Shown piece by piece: positions 31,508 to 44,089 of a stretch of DNA of 64,000 nucleotides. The DNA comes from Closterium sp. NIES-65. Taxonomy: Eukaryota; Streptophyta; Zygnematophyceae; Desmidiales; Closteriaceae. A program made the translations under genes and the position numbers. The DNA lies in assembly GCA_948144175.1 (NCBI GenBank), contig CANXME010000812.1, forward strand, positions 434,001 to 498,000, read 5' to 3'. Within the stretch, counting starts at the first letter, position 1; the number at the start of each line of letters is the position of its first letter. Below the pieces are notes generated by a model, which was not told the DNA's origin, did not search any database, and worked only from the letters and a program-made list of their open reading frames with translations.

Positions 31508-33057
31508 TTCCGAGCTTCTTGGTCAGGTAATCAGCTGCCATCTCGGACGTGGGGCAGTAGGATAGTTCGAGTCTTCCCTTCTCGATCTCGTCTTTCACGA
31601 AGAAATATGGCAGGGCGATGTGCTTCGTCTTTCACGAATCCGCTTTTGTTCGCTATGCGAATTGCAGATTGGTTGTCGCAGAACAGGGAGAAGCTGGATA
31701 ACTGGGCCAACTTCGTTTCTTCCAGCAGATCACGAAGATACAGTCCTTCCTTGGTGGCTGAGCAGAGTGCAATATATTCTGCTTCAGCTGAGGAGAGAGC
31801 GATTAGTTCCTGCTTGCTCAACTGCCACGAGATAAGCCCGATAGATTCGAGTCGATAGATGTAGCCAGTGCGTGATCGCCTGTTGTCAGAGTTGCTGGCG
31901 TGGTCAGCATCCACGTAGCTGATTAGCTTAGGTGTTGTGGTTCCACTTTTGTGGTATGTTAGGCCGATCGTCGGGGTGCTTACGAGGTAATGAAGAGCGC
32001 GATCGAGCTCCGCCATGTGTTATGCTTCAGGTTTCTTAAGATAGGTGGCGAGCTTGCTCGCTGAGTATGATAGGTCCGGTCTGCAGGTGACGGCTGCGAA
32101 GAGCAAACATCCCAGCTTTCGTTGATAATCATGTATGCCGGCGGGTTTGAGTGGAGTGGAGGCTTCCTTGCGGTTTCCGTCGCTGTAGCGATATGGCGTA
32201 GAAATTATGGTCGGAGTTAATCCGAAGAGTTTTGCGATGGTGTCGGCGTATTTCGCAGTGCTGGGGTAGATCGCGTTTTCTCCTTCCTATATGTTGAGCC
32301 TAAGGTACTGCGTCACGGTGGAGGAGACGGTGAGTGTGAGATCCCGCTGCAGCTCCCCTTCGAACCAGGTTGTAATACCGTCGGTCGAGCCGATGTAGAG
32401 CAAATCGTCTATGTAGACAATGAGCAGAATGTAGTCGGCGCCTTTCGTGAGTCCCTTGATCGTGCGGCAGTTGTCAGAATCCGATGCGAATTAGCTGGGC
32501 GTGTAGGTACTACTGCCACAGCCTCGAAGCCTGCTTGATCCCGTACATGGATTTTAGTAGCTGACAGGCTCGGTTAGGGTTTGCATTAGACCCATGAGGT
32601 TGTTCGACGAAGACTTCAGCGTCGACAGGGGCGTAGAGGAAGGCGTTGGCGACGTCGATTTGTCGGAGTTTCTTTCGCTTCATGGCGGCTATCGCGAGAA
32701 GAATCCGCAATGAGGTGTGTCGACTGACCGGAGTGAATGTTTTGGTGAAGTCTCGTCCGTGCTCTTGATCGAAGCCACGAACGACACAGCGCGCCTTGAA
32801 TTTGTCGATGGTTTTGTGTGCCAATGTGTTTACACGGAAAACCCACTTCCCGGTGGGTATTGTCTTGTTGCGTGCCACTCCGATGGGTACAATTTTCCAA
32901 GTGTTGCGTTCTTCCAGTGCCTTTAACTCCTTGTCCATGGTTTGCGCCATTTTTCCCAGTGCTCCCCCCCCATAGCCTGCTAAACCGTCGTAGGCTCCTT
33001 GGGTGGCGCTGCTCCACGGACGGCGGTGACGAGTCCTAGTATCTGCAGCCCATTCTG
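31508..33057 (-). pseudogene. Copia D RT and RNase H region
   Basis: RNase H (DADHASNSDNRRSRTGYIY, ALSSAEAEYIAL, CDNQSAIRIA) occupies about 31531-32016. RT (TGKWVFRVNT, RQIDVANAFLYAPVD, YVDDLLYIGS) occupies about 32380-32950, with a linker to 33057. The protein end lies on the other side of element E at 4713-4791 (KKLGKQKFENC). The lineage differs from copia A/C/E/F/G. It is a fossil with several breaks. Confidence 0.8.
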
Positions 33058-34819
33058 TGTGTAGCTGGGGAGAGTTGCATCCTCGGGAGAAGGTGCTTCG
33101 TCTCCTGCTTTTGGATCAGGTATGAAGTTGGGTCCTACTCGTTCTGCTTCATCGGTGTTGACTCTTGCAGGTATAACGTAACCTGTGTCGGCGAAGTGAT
33201 AATAGACTTCGGCATTGATGTTGTCGCGTGCGTTTTCGTCGTCCATTGGGACATCTACCGAACAGTAGGGAAGTGGTCCGGCTTCTTCCGAAGCTCCGTC
33301 CACGTTCTGCTCATCCCAGTCGGCTTCGTCTGTTGCCGAAGCGAAGGCTTGGTCACCATGAAATCCACTTGTGGGGTCTCAGTCTTCTTCCACGTTGGCA
33401 AGGTATGTTGGGAGGGTGAGTCGTTCGTAGAAAATCACGTCACGTGCCGCTACTGTTTCCTTTGAGTGGACGTCGAAAATCTTCCATGTGTTGTAATGTT
33501 TTTCGATGCCCAGGTGTACTCCCTACTATGCTCGTTGAGAGAATCGGCCGGCTCGTGCAGCTGGGGGTCGGTACTGTGCCATGCATCCGAACACTCGTAA
33601 CATTTTTGTGTTGCCCAACTTTCCTGTCCATAGCAAGTGCGGTGATGCGTTGTTCGGGAGAGATGATGATGAGAGCAAGTTGTGGAGCATGACATCGTGG
33701 TCCATCGCCTCGGGCCACTGGTGGTTGGGTAGCCGCATGCCACGCAACAGTTTGCGCATGGTGTTCTGAAGATTCCGGTTCATTCTTTCTGCCTCGCCTT
33801 GCTGTTGATGGGCGTAGGGAAGGGAGATGAGCCTTTTGATGCCTCTTTTCGCCAGGTAGTCCTTGAACTTTTGTAACTAATATTCCCCTCCCCCCTCTGA
33901 CTGGAAGCTTTTCAGCTTCACTCCTGATTCTCGTTCTGCTGCTGGAAGCCAAGTGGCGAAAGCGTCGAGGGCCATGTCGCGTCTCGGGAGGTTGAAGTGC
34001 AAGACGTATCGTATGGCGGCGTCGATGAACGTGATGACGTAGTTATAAGCTCCTTGTCCGGGTTCACGGTAATGAAGTAAATCTATGTACACCTTTTCCA
34101 GTGGTGTGTACGCTGGTGCGCTCGGGTTGTGGTGAGAGACGAACGGCTGGTGTGGAAAGTCTGCTTCGGGGTAGGCAAAACACGTTCCGCCAACTCGTTG
34201 AAGTTCTCTGCCGTTGGGTAGAAGTAGTGAGTCTTTGTCAAGGACGCCTGCTCGGATCGTGTTATTTAACGTTGTGTTGCTCGGGTATCCCATTCTTGCG
34301 TGCCAGATGTCTTCGCCAGCGCGATGTCCGGGCGAGCGCCTGTATAAGTCGTAGTTGGAATAAAAGCCAGCGGTGAATTTGGCGCTTCTGTGGACTTCTC
34401 GTGGAGTGGGAGTTAGCTGTTGAGTAGGAGTCGATGGAGTATCGTCGATTTGAGCTGGTGCCGTTGAAGGACCTGTAAATGGTGTCGTAGTCAGTGTTGC
34501 CTCTTCTGCTGCAGGTGTTGGCTCTGCTGCTGCCGGTATTGTCTCTGCTGCTGCCGGTGCTGTCTCTGCTACTGCCGGTATTGTCTCTGCTGCTTCCGAT
34601 GTTGTCTTTACTGCTGCCGATGTTGTCTCTGCTGCTGCCAGTTGTTGTATTGTCACTAATGCTCTTGTTCATTCGGCCTCAGGTATGGTGTTCAAATACC
34701 AGAAACCGTCGGGGCGGAAGTCGGAGTCGAGGTCCGGCAGATGTGTCCAGGAAGTGAAGGTCACGATTCCGTCGCTGTCGGCGGTGCCTTGATCAGGAAC
34801 GAAGTCGAGGACGAAGACG
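33058..34819 (-). pseudogene. Copia D integrase region
   Basis: Minus-strand order: Ala/Glu/Thr-rich low-complexity stretch (about 34500-34650), pre-integrase (DIWHARMGYPSNTTLNNTI), integrase core (VYIDLLHYREPGQG, YNYVITFIDAA), and a C-terminal half with RNLQNTMRKLL and HQWPEAMD, ending in an acidic segment before RT. Its gag-side neighbour is beyond copia C at 44090. Broken in several places. Confidence 0.75.
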
Positions 34820-35142
34820 TGTGAAAGAACGAGGAATGAATGCACTAGGAAACAGGTGGGTACAAGTAGTAAAACCTAAAAGTGTTGTACCTCATATTAT
34901 CTACCCCACTACAGCCTACACAGACTATAGCATATAAGCTTGACACACCCCCATAGGCAAAGTGGGGGAGAACAAAAGGTCACAAGACCAGTCAAGCAAA
35001 GCCCAGTAAGCTCAGGGTGGATCACAACGTCACCACACATTCCGAGCACAAGTTCAAGGCCATAAGGCCAGTTCACATGCAAGATCATATATAAAGGTAA
35101 ACAAGCAAGTGCAGGTATAGAAAGATCAAAGTACAAGCAAGG

Positions 35143-37726
35143 TCAAGAAGTGAGCAAGTGAGGCCAAGTAGGCACAAGACCTAGCATCGTACAAAAGCGC
35201 TGATGATCACAAGGCGGAAGTGCCTTGGTAAAGATATCAGCAGTGTTGGCCTGAGAGGCCAGGTAAGCAAGGCGCAACTGACCACGCTGCTGCACCTCAC
35301 GAGCAAGGAAGTAGCGAAGAGCAATGTGCTTCGTTCTGTGCTCCAGTCTGTGCTCCCGACACAAGGACAGCATGGCCTTATTGTCTACGTACAGAACTGG
35401 AGGAGAACGAGGCGGCTCTCCTAGGTCAGTCAGCAGGTAGGTGAGCCAGCGTAGCTCCTGTGCAGCCATAGCCCCTGCGTAGATCTCAGCCTCACAGCTG
35501 GAGCCGAGAACAGAAGACGAGCGGGTAGACCGCCACGAAACAGAGCCGGAACCAAAGCTGAAGGTGTAACCCTGTGACGACCACTGCGTAGCCTTGTCGT
35601 CAGCCCAAGAAGCGTCTGCGTCACCAGTGAGGACCACTGAACGCCGCCCTCCAAGCACTAGCCCCATGCCTGACATACTGCACAAGTAGCGCAACACCCT
35701 CTTCGCTGCAGCCATGTGCTCTGGTCGGTGTCTACCAGAAGCAACATAGCGTGCCAAGATGCTAAGAGGGTATGCAAGGTCAGGTCGTGTGCAGGTCATC
35801 AGGTACATGAGGCAGCCAACAAGCTCTGGGTACGGGCCACTCGGCTCTACGGACTCATCCGAAGGCAGAGCTGAGAGCGAGTGGCGAGTAGACAGAGGAG
35901 TGGCCTGAGGCAAGGAGTACGTGAAGTCGAAGCGCTAAAGAACCGGCTGCACCATGTGTGACTGAGTCAGGGTAATGGTGCGCTGTGCTCTATCCCGGGT
36001 GATCTGCAAGCCAAGGTAGCTGCGCAGTTCACCCAGGTCTGTGCACGTGTGTCTCTTCTGCAGCTCGGACTTCACGTGGGCGAGTCTAGCAGTGTCAGGT
36101 GTGGCAAAGACCAAGTCGTCGACGTACACGAGGATGTAGAACGGCGGCAAAGAGGTGTCGGTGCGTAGAAATAGCGACGGGTCGGCAGTAGAAGGAGCAA
36201 ACCCAAGAGCCGCAAGTGTAGTCCTCAGTGTGTCGTCCCACTCACGGGGCGCCTGGCGGAGACCGTAGACTAGCCGGCGGAGGCTCCACTGGGTACTAAA
36301 AGGAAACGACCTAGTGAAGCCAGGTGGGCGGCGCAGCCAGATCTCCTCGTGCAGGCTACCCTGTAGGAAAGTTGTGCTGAAGTCAAGAGAGTGAAGCTCA
36401 TAGTCGCGCTGAGCGGCTATGTGCAGCAGCACCCGAAGAGTAGTCATCTTCGGAGTGGGAGAGAAGGTCTGAAAGTAGTCAACTCCCTGCCGCTGACTGA
36501 AGCCTCGAGCAGCGTAACGCACCTTGAAGATAGGCGGAGAACCCGGCGGCCGCTTCACCCTGAAAATCCACATGCCATAGACGATGTTCGCCCTAGGTGG
36601 GGGAACCTCGTCGACGTAGGTGCCTGTGGACTTCCAGGAAGCCATCTCTGCATCCATGGCTGACTGCCACTGTGAGGAGTAGGGACCCTCGATCGCCTCA
36701 ACGTACGATTGAGGAGTCGGGATGTCTGGTGCATCCGGGTCTCCCTCAGGGGCAATCATCATGGACACGAGATGAGCCAAAGCAGCAGCAAAACACTGGA
36801 ACTCCTCCTGCCTGTCCTCAAGGTCTTCCGTGCTAAGAGCCCACTCACCCCCGACGGACGGAGGACAGACTGACGCAGACTCAGCAACAAGACTAGCAGC
36901 GTAGTCTAGACGACAGCGAGCAGCAAAGTCGACAAGCTCAGCAACTAGGGGAGACGCAGTAGTGGACGAAAAGGAAGGGTCAATGACAACAGTAGCCAGA
37001 AGACACGTGACAGAAGGACTGGCAGCACAAAGAGAGTCAGACGCCGAGTCAGCAAGAGCAGAAAGAGAGGACTCTGGAGGAGACGGCAACGAGACACGCA
37101 GTGGAGCAGTGGAAGGACGCAGTGCCATCTGGTGCGTGCCTGGGACTGCTGGAGGACGCTGACGCGGAACACGACGAACAGTGCGAGCAGCACGAACAGG
37201 CGATGCGGGACAAAACGCAGGCTCACGACGCTCAGCAAGACCTCTTGTAGGACCAGTGTAGGGAGAAGGAGCAGGGAGTGGGGGGGCGGGCTGTAACTGC
37301 GACTCGGACTGGACAGGCGGTGGACACGCTAAGGAAGGAGCAGGACCAGTAGAGGGCGGAAGACCAAGAACCTGCTCAAGGAGCGGAACGAAGTACGGCC
37401 GTGGCAGCATAGCACCTCCAGAACCAGCAGGGACAGCACCAGCACCCCCACCGGCAGCACCAGCACCAGTAGTACCCCCAGCTGCAGCACCGCCAACTCC
37501 AGCACCCTTAGAAGCACCACCGCCAGCAGCACCTCCAGCGCCAACACCCCCAGCAGCTCCAGCTCCGTCCGGACCACCGGAAGACTCAACAGCCACAGCT
37601 CTAGCACCTCCAGCAGCACCTACTCCAGAAGCACCGCCAGCAGCTCCAGCTCCACCAGCAGCTCCAGCACCACTAGCAGCTCCAGCACAAGGAGCTCCCC
37701 CAGGCCCAGCAGCTCTAGTACCTCCA
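35143..37726 (-). pseudogene. Copia C RNase H, RT and linker
   Basis: RNase H (YVDNKAMLSLC, ADIFTKALPPCDHQRF) at about 35143-35913, RT (SLDFSTTFLQGSL, VYVDDLVFA) at about 35935-36670, and an upstream Ser/Pro-rich and Gly/Ala-rich linker to 37726. Nearly the same as 14655-18787 but without the 1.55-kb insertion. A few breaks. Confidence 0.8.
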
Positions 37727-37731
37727 GTACG

Positions 37732-38106
37732 TGTCAGTAGATTTGCACTGTGGATGCCCGATTGATCCTGGAGAGGGTTACAGGCGCGTTCGCCTGGGGG
37801 GTTATAGGCGCACTGACCCGCTACTAAAACAAGCCCTTTTATCCCAATGGTCTAGTGGTTGGGATTCTGACATGGTATCAGAGCGGTCTCGGGTTCGATT
37901 CCCGGTGTATGCACATGTAGGCCGTTGCCGCTGTGCTTAGTCCTGGGCCTCCTAGTGTAGGGGGGTGTCAGTAGATCTGCACTGTGGATGCCCGATTGAT
38001 CCTAGAGAGGGTTACAGGCGCGTTCGTCTGGGGGGTTATGGGCGCACTGACCCGCTACTAAAACAAGCCCTTTTATCCCAATGGTCTAGTGGTTGGGATT
38101 CTGACA
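37732..38106 (+). mobile_element. 375-bp TRIM with tRNA-like module, copy 2
   Basis: Duplicate of the TRIM at 18793-19167, with the same GTACG flanks (37727-37731; 38107-38111) and only a few differences. It was present before the block was duplicated. The A box, primer site and B box are all retained. Confidence 0.9.
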
Positions 38107-38314
38107 GTACGAGCACCTCCGGGACCCGTGGCACCAACATCTTCAGTAGCAGCAGAACCGCTAGCGCCACTAGCACCTCCAGCTCTAGCAGCACGGCTCC
38201 AGCGCCGAGCAAACCACTCGCGCAGTTCCTGAGGAGAGGGGAGCTCCCGCCGGGACGAAGCACCCGAGGGACCCCCAGACACAGCACCGCCAGACGCCAC
38301 ACGAGCAGGCCCAG

Positions 38315-41300
38315 TGTGAGAGTACGACGGCTTATGCCAGCTATGCTTGCTTGCCTTTACTTTATCATGCTATTTCTAGCATAGGATAATCATATGCATG
38401 CATGAATTGCTTGATTTCCTAGGCTAGGTGCTTTCCTATATTTTATTATAGTTATAGCACCGAGCTAGGTTGCGTGCACCGAATTCTGGCCTTTTCGGTT
38501 GCCACCGAATTGCCTTCTACCGAATTCGGTAAGGATCTGTTCGGGACGCTACGCGGCCCGCGGAACCTTCGCGTAACACCTGGTTACGGGGCCTTGTGTC
38601 GAGCCTATATATAGCCTCGTGTTGTACCCAGGTGATCATTCAATTCGGCTCAATTCTCATTCTCTTTTCCGAGCTCGATCCTAGATCCTCACACTTGGTA
38701 ATCAGAGCCCGTTTACACGGGAAGTTTTTTCGACTGCTAAAAACCAGTCTTAAAAAAACTGCGGGGGCGACGCAGTCAAACATCGATTTCGGGTACGTAA
38801 AACCGGTTCCGTGTTTTTCGCTCCCCCTCGATTCGGTTTTTTGGACGCGTTGATGTCAGGCATGGAGGGCCAAGGCGACAACTACGCGACTAGGAGTGAC
38901 ATTGCGAGCCTCCGCACCGACATGGAGCAGACGTAGGCGACGCTTCGTCGACTCGAGGCTTTTCTGACAAGCCAACCAGGGTTCGCCACCGCAGCAGCAG
39001 CGACTGCAGCACCGACAACTCCAGCAGCAGTGGCGACACCGACATTTCACGGACCAATGGCACCACTGTCGCCGAACCTCGAAGCAGCACAACCGAGGCT
39101 CCCGGAGGCGTTTGATCCAAGCGCGAAGGGATCCGACGTCCGGCGATTCGTGGCCACCCTCGAAATTTACTTCGAGGCCATTGGCTGTTCGACCCCGCAA
39201 CACGACGCAGCAAGGATTCGGCTCGCAGCGACACTGTTACGTGGACCGGCTCTCAAATGGATTTACTACACCGACGTAGCCCGCGGGGAGAAAACGTGGC
39301 AGCAGTTTCGCGCAGATTTAATCGGGCGTTTCGAACCAATTAATTTAACCTACATGGTGCGGCAGAAGATACACCGACACAAGCAATACAGTAGTGTAAC
39401 ACAGTACACGCAGCAGATGGATTTACTGTTCAACTGCATCACCGACCTGACCGAAGGCGAAAAAATCCAGGCGTACACCGAAGGGCTAAAAATGGAGATT
39501 CGGCGGCAGGTGATTGCGTCGAATTACAGCAGCTACAGAGACATCGTGCGTGTTGCCGAGCGATACGACGCGCTGACTCGAGGTCAACCCGAAACACGAC
39601 GCTTCACGCCGAACCGTACATTCGGCACGGACCGATCGGCACCCCCCACGTTCGCCGAACCGATGGATATCGACAAATACGACGCGAAGCAGCAGCCGAC
39701 AAAATGCGAATTTTGCGGCGCAGCAGGGCATCAATTTTTGTCGTGCTACAAAATGAAGAAAGCACGTGCGGCACTCCGGGACGGAAACAGTGGAGCACCC
39801 CGAAGTAAAAAAACGGGAATCGCCAGTAGCCGCGGATCGACCTGGCGATCGCGTAAAGATCCGAAAAGCAGGAAAAGGCGACAACGTGGCGACTTCGGAG
39901 CGGGTGAAAAAAGGAGAAAATGATGGCGCGAATCTAAAACGTTACGACCGGCCGGCATCAGGGGAAATCGCCGAGGCGAATGGAGGCTCCGCGAAAAAAG
40001 ACTCTGCACCGACCGGGAAACTCCAGCCGAACACCCACGAAAGTAAGAATTCGTTAAAAGTATCCTATAAAGATACTCTAACGAAGAATATTGCTTCTCG
40101 TGGTTTTCAAGCCTTTAAAAAAATCAGGGGAGATTTGGAGGCCAAGAAAAAGCCTTTAGAAATGATTCAGGTACCCGAGAAGTTGGGCAAAGTACTACGG
40201 AGCGTAGAAAAGGGTCGTGCGTTCCGTGGAGTTAATATTCTCTCCCCGCAGCACAGTGTTAAGGCTCCCCGTTGCCCACAGGTGAAGCCTACACAGCTGC
40301 CAAGGCTTAGAGGAGACATCCAGGCTCAGGAGAAATTATACAAGCCTCGGAAAAATCCTCCTACCCCCCAGGTGAAGTTGGAAAGCGCTGAGTCAGGTAT
40401 AGGAAAAAGGGAAGGTATTAAGTTTGATGTACCCTATGATCCTATTAACGAGACCCTCTTTGGCTACTCAGCGCAGCAGAAACCACTACTCCTCGAGGTG
40501 TTATGCAATGGGCGACGCCTCCAGGCATTGGTGGACAGCGGTGCATCTCACTCGGTGTGTGACCGCGGAGCATTGGTGAAAATTGGAGAGAAGGCGGAAG
40601 AGACCCAGTTTTCAGCAACCATGGTGGACGGTACGAAGCTTCCTATCCACGGCGAAGCATCACTACAGCTGCATATAGGTGGGTTGAGGTGGAAGCCGAA
40701 GCTACCAGTCACCAACATCAAAGGGTTAGATTTTATCTTGGGGCGAGATTTTCTGAAGCGGTTCAACCCCGAGATCGATTGGGTCAACAGCAAGGTGTGC
40801 ATCTACAACAACGGGAAGCGGATAGCACTGCGAAGCTGGACGGATACAGGGGACGTACCTGAAACGACACTGGCACGGTTCGAATAGACAGTGAACGAGA
40901 GTAACACGGGTTACCTAGCACTGGTCATGGCAGCAGCAGAGGAGGAGAAGCCAAGTTTCGAGCTCCCTGCAGTAGTAAAGGAGTTCTTGGAGCAATACAA
41001 GGATATAATGCCCGACGACCTACCTGCAGGCGTACCTCCAACACGCACCCACGAGCACGAGATCGTGGAGGAACCAGGTGCGAAACCCGTCTCACGTGCA
41101 CCATACCGACTGAGTCCGACAGAGCTGACAGACATGAAGAAACAGATAGAGTATCTACTGGACAGACAACTGATCCGCCCATCCACCTCTCCCTACGGTG
41201 CACCAGTTCTCTTCACTCCAAAACCAGACGGCAGTTTACGGATGTGCATCGACTACCGCGCACTGAACAAACAGACAGTCAAAAACAAATATCCCATACC

Positions 41301-41811
41301 ACGCATAGACGACCTACTCGATCAACTGCGTGGAGCAACAGTATTTTCGAAGCTGGACCTACGATCGGGTTACTAGCAGATCAAGATGGCGGACAACTCG
41401 GTCCACAAGACGGTGTTCCGTACCAGATACGGCTCCTACGAATACTTGGTGATGCCGTTCGGACTCTGCAACGCACCAGCAACGTTTCAGGCGGAGATGA
41501 ATCACATCTTACGACCCTTGCTGGACGAGTGCGTGGTGGTGTACCTGGACGACATTCTCATCTACTCCAAGAACATGAAGGAGCACGTGGAGCATCTGCG
41601 GAAGGTGTTCGAGACCCTGCGGAAAAACAAGTTCTACGTGAAGCTGTCGAAGAGCGACTTCGCTCTGAAGAAGGTGCAGTTTCTCAGGCACAAGGTGAGT
41701 GCCGAGGGCATACACGTGGACCCACGGTAGATCGAAACCGTAAAAAAGTGGAAAGTACCGTGAAGGAGTTGCAGCAGTTCCTAGGCTTCGCCAACTACTA
41801 CAACAGGTTCG
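38315..41811 (+). mobile_element. Ty3/gypsy element 2, right-truncated duplicate of element 1
   Basis: 5' LTR 38315-38693, then gag, protease and RT nearly identical to element 1, with CCCAG on the left (38310-38314). It ends abruptly in the early part of pol after RT; the remaining pol and 3' LTR are gone. The same left junction as element 1 shows it is a duplicate, not an independent insertion. Broken. Confidence 0.88.
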
Positions 41812-43284
41812 GTCTCGAAAGAAGGAGCGGGAAGCACCCGAGTCAAGGGTGAAGGTGTGCAAGGCCTGAGCCGACGTGGTACCTGAGAGAGCAGACTCAC
41901 CAGCACCTGGGGTAGCAGACGCGCTAGCACCTAGAGCAGCAGCCTCACCAGCACCTAGAGCAGCAGCCTTAATGCACGGGTCAGGCGGAACACACAGGTA
42001 AGAGTCACCCTCATCACTAGTAGACACAACATACATGGCAGCAAGAATAGCATCATAATCCAGATCAAAGATAGCAACCCCCGACCTAAGTAGTTCGCCC
42101 TAGCGAAGGATCTCAATGGCGTCAGGGAACTAGAGACGTTAAGCGCCCGTCAGGCGGCCGAAGCAGCGCTGGGTGGTGTGCGCAGGACCTAGGCACAAGG
42201 ACCAGCACCCCCACCCCGCTGACGCGCAGCGTACCACTCAAGAAGCTGCTGGGGGGGCGGGGTCTCACGAGAGCGCTGCTGCTGCTGGCGGTGACCACCA
42301 CCGAAGCCGCCCCGCTGCACGGAGCCACCCCGACCAGCTCCACCGCCGCCGCCGCCACCTCCGCCACCGCCGCCACCGCCTCCTCCCCCGCTCCCACCGC
42401 CACCGCCGCCGCCGCCTCCGCCTCCACCGCCGCCACCGAAGCCCCCACCCCCGCCACCACTCCCACTGCCACCCCCTCTCCCTTCGCCGCCTCTACCGCC
42501 ACCTCCAGTGCCCTCGCCAGCTCCTCCAGCGCCCTTGTCCCCCTTGCCCTTGCGGGTGCGGCGTCTCCCGCTAAGGGCAGACGCAGCGCCGACCGACTCG
42601 GTGCCAACGAAGTCGACGGCAGCAGCAAAGGCAATTGAGGACAAAAGGGGGGAGGGGGAGCATCCCTCAAAGAAGGGGGTACGAGGGTCACCACAAGAGG
42701 CTCCTACAGCGACTATACTCTTCTCAACTGCCAGGAGGCGCTCCTCGAGGACGTCAACGGTGAGTGTTGTGGGGCAAACAGAAAGGAAGTGGCCCCTGAC
42801 CGAGCGAAGGGAGTCAGGGAGCCGGGTGACTATGTAGTAGAGGGTGATGTACATGGGGGGGGGGGCTTTCTTGGCGCAGAACTCAGCAGGAAGCGCGGCG
42901 CGGTCGCGGGTGTCACTAGTGCGAAGGTGCGTGATGAGGTCAGCGACAGTGGGAAAGGCGGCGAGGTCAGGGAACAGGTACGGCAGCATGAGGCGGCTAA
43001 GGGCAGCAGTGGCAGGGGAAGAGTAGCGTGCAACTACAGCGTCATACAAGGTCTTAGCACTCTTGTACTGACTAAAGTGCGCGCGCTCAGTGGACGGCAA
43101 GTGACTACGCACAGCAAGACGGGCAGCAGAATCGCGTGTGTCCCACTGGGAGCGAACACTGCTGTCAGCAGCGGCAATAGGGGCAGGAGAGGCGCCATAC
43201 GTGAGATCGAACACTGAGAGACCGTCTTTCCTATCGCACTGTAGGAAAAGCTGTAGATCATCGACCGGCTCCTGCTGTCGGCGG
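41812..43284 (-). pseudogene. Copia C protease and gag
   Basis: Minus strand: capsid region (VDDLQLFLQCDRKDGLSVFD, from about 43260), MYITLYYIVTRLPDSLRSV, polyglycine tract (42540-42330), and protease segment (FTLDSGASRSFFRDR) at about 41820-41860. The join to gypsy element 2 lies at about 41811. A plus-strand frame over the Gly tract (Ala/Thr-rich) is a shadow. Fossil with a few breaks. Confidence 0.75.
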
Positions 43285-43810
43285 CACCGGCGGCTGCGGC
43301 CCCGGCAGCGGCGGCGGCGGCTGTCATTGCAGCGGCGGCGGCGGCGGCGCCTGCTGCTGTCGGCGGCGGCGGCTGCGGCTGCTGCTGTTCGCGGAGGAGC
43401 CGAGAAGGGGCTGCTAAGGGCGGCGAAGGGGCCACGAAGGGCCGTGGAGGGGCCGCGAAGGGCGGCGACGGGGCCGAGACGGGACCGTGAGGGGCCGCAA
43501 AGGGCGGCGACGGGGTCGAGAAGGGGCCGTGAGGGGCCGCGAAGGGCGGCGACGGGGCCGAGAAGGGGCCGTGAGGGGGGCCGCGAAGGGCGGCGACGGG
43601 GCCGAAAAGGGGCCGCGAAGGGCGGCGACGGGGCCGATAAGGGCGGCGACGGGGCCGCGAAGGGCGGCGACGGGGCCGCGAAGGGGCCGCGAGGGGCCAC
43701 GAAGGGGCCGCGAGGGGCCGGAAGGGGCCGCGAGGGGCAGTGAGAGGGGCCGTGAGGGGGGCCGCGAGGGGCCGTGAGAGGGGCCGCTACAGGGCCGTAA
43801 GAAAGCGCGA
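43285..43810 (-). repeat. GC-rich minisatellite in the copia C leader
   Basis: Units of the form GGGGCCGCGAAGGGCGGCGAC repeat with variable spacing; a GCGGCGGCGG stretch lies next to gag. Same position as the leader arrays of A, E and F. Confidence 0.85.
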
Positions 43811-44089
43811 CGGGCCGCTAAGGGTAGAGGACGCGACGGGAGGGTAGGCACACGGGGCGCGACTCGGGCAGGGGCAAAGCTCGCTCTGGGCAGGAAAAAA
43901 AAATCGATAATCGGTGGGCCCTAGGAAACGTTCCCACTAGGGAACCTGCTCTATACCATGTGAAAGAACGACGAATGAATGCACTAGGAAACAGGTGGGT
44001 ACAAGTGGTAAAACCTAAAAGTGTTGTACCCCATATTATCTACCCCACTACAGCCTACACAGAATATAGCATATAAGTTTGACAAGACG

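Larger units (their letters stand above)
33058..41811. repeat. Large duplicated block, copy 2
   Basis: Matches 12570-22870 without the 1.55-kb insertion. The left boundary coincides with the point where copia A ends in copy 1; here copia D simply continues leftward. The right boundary is the truncation of gypsy element 2, where the sequence jumps to copia C protease (TTCG|GTCTCGAAAG). Confidence 0.85.
34820..44084 (-). mobile_element. Ty1/copia element C, AGACG duplication, with nested insertions and an internal deletion
   Basis: 126-bp LTRs at 34820-34945 (3') and 43959-44084 (5') differ at about five positions and are flanked by perfect AGACG duplications (34815-34819; 44085-44089). The 5' LTR is bordered by a primer site (TGGTATAGAGCAGG, minus strand), a GC-rich leader (43285-43810) and gag. 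Nested inside are a TRIM (37732-38106) and a truncated gypsy (38315-41811). The segment between linker and protease, including integrase, is missing with the gypsy's right half. It inserted into copia D. Confidence 0.9.

Noticed and set aside
43138-43777. Arg/Gly-rich frames of up to 200 codons on the plus strand
   Set aside because: Antisense to copia C gag and leader array; composition is that of the repeat.
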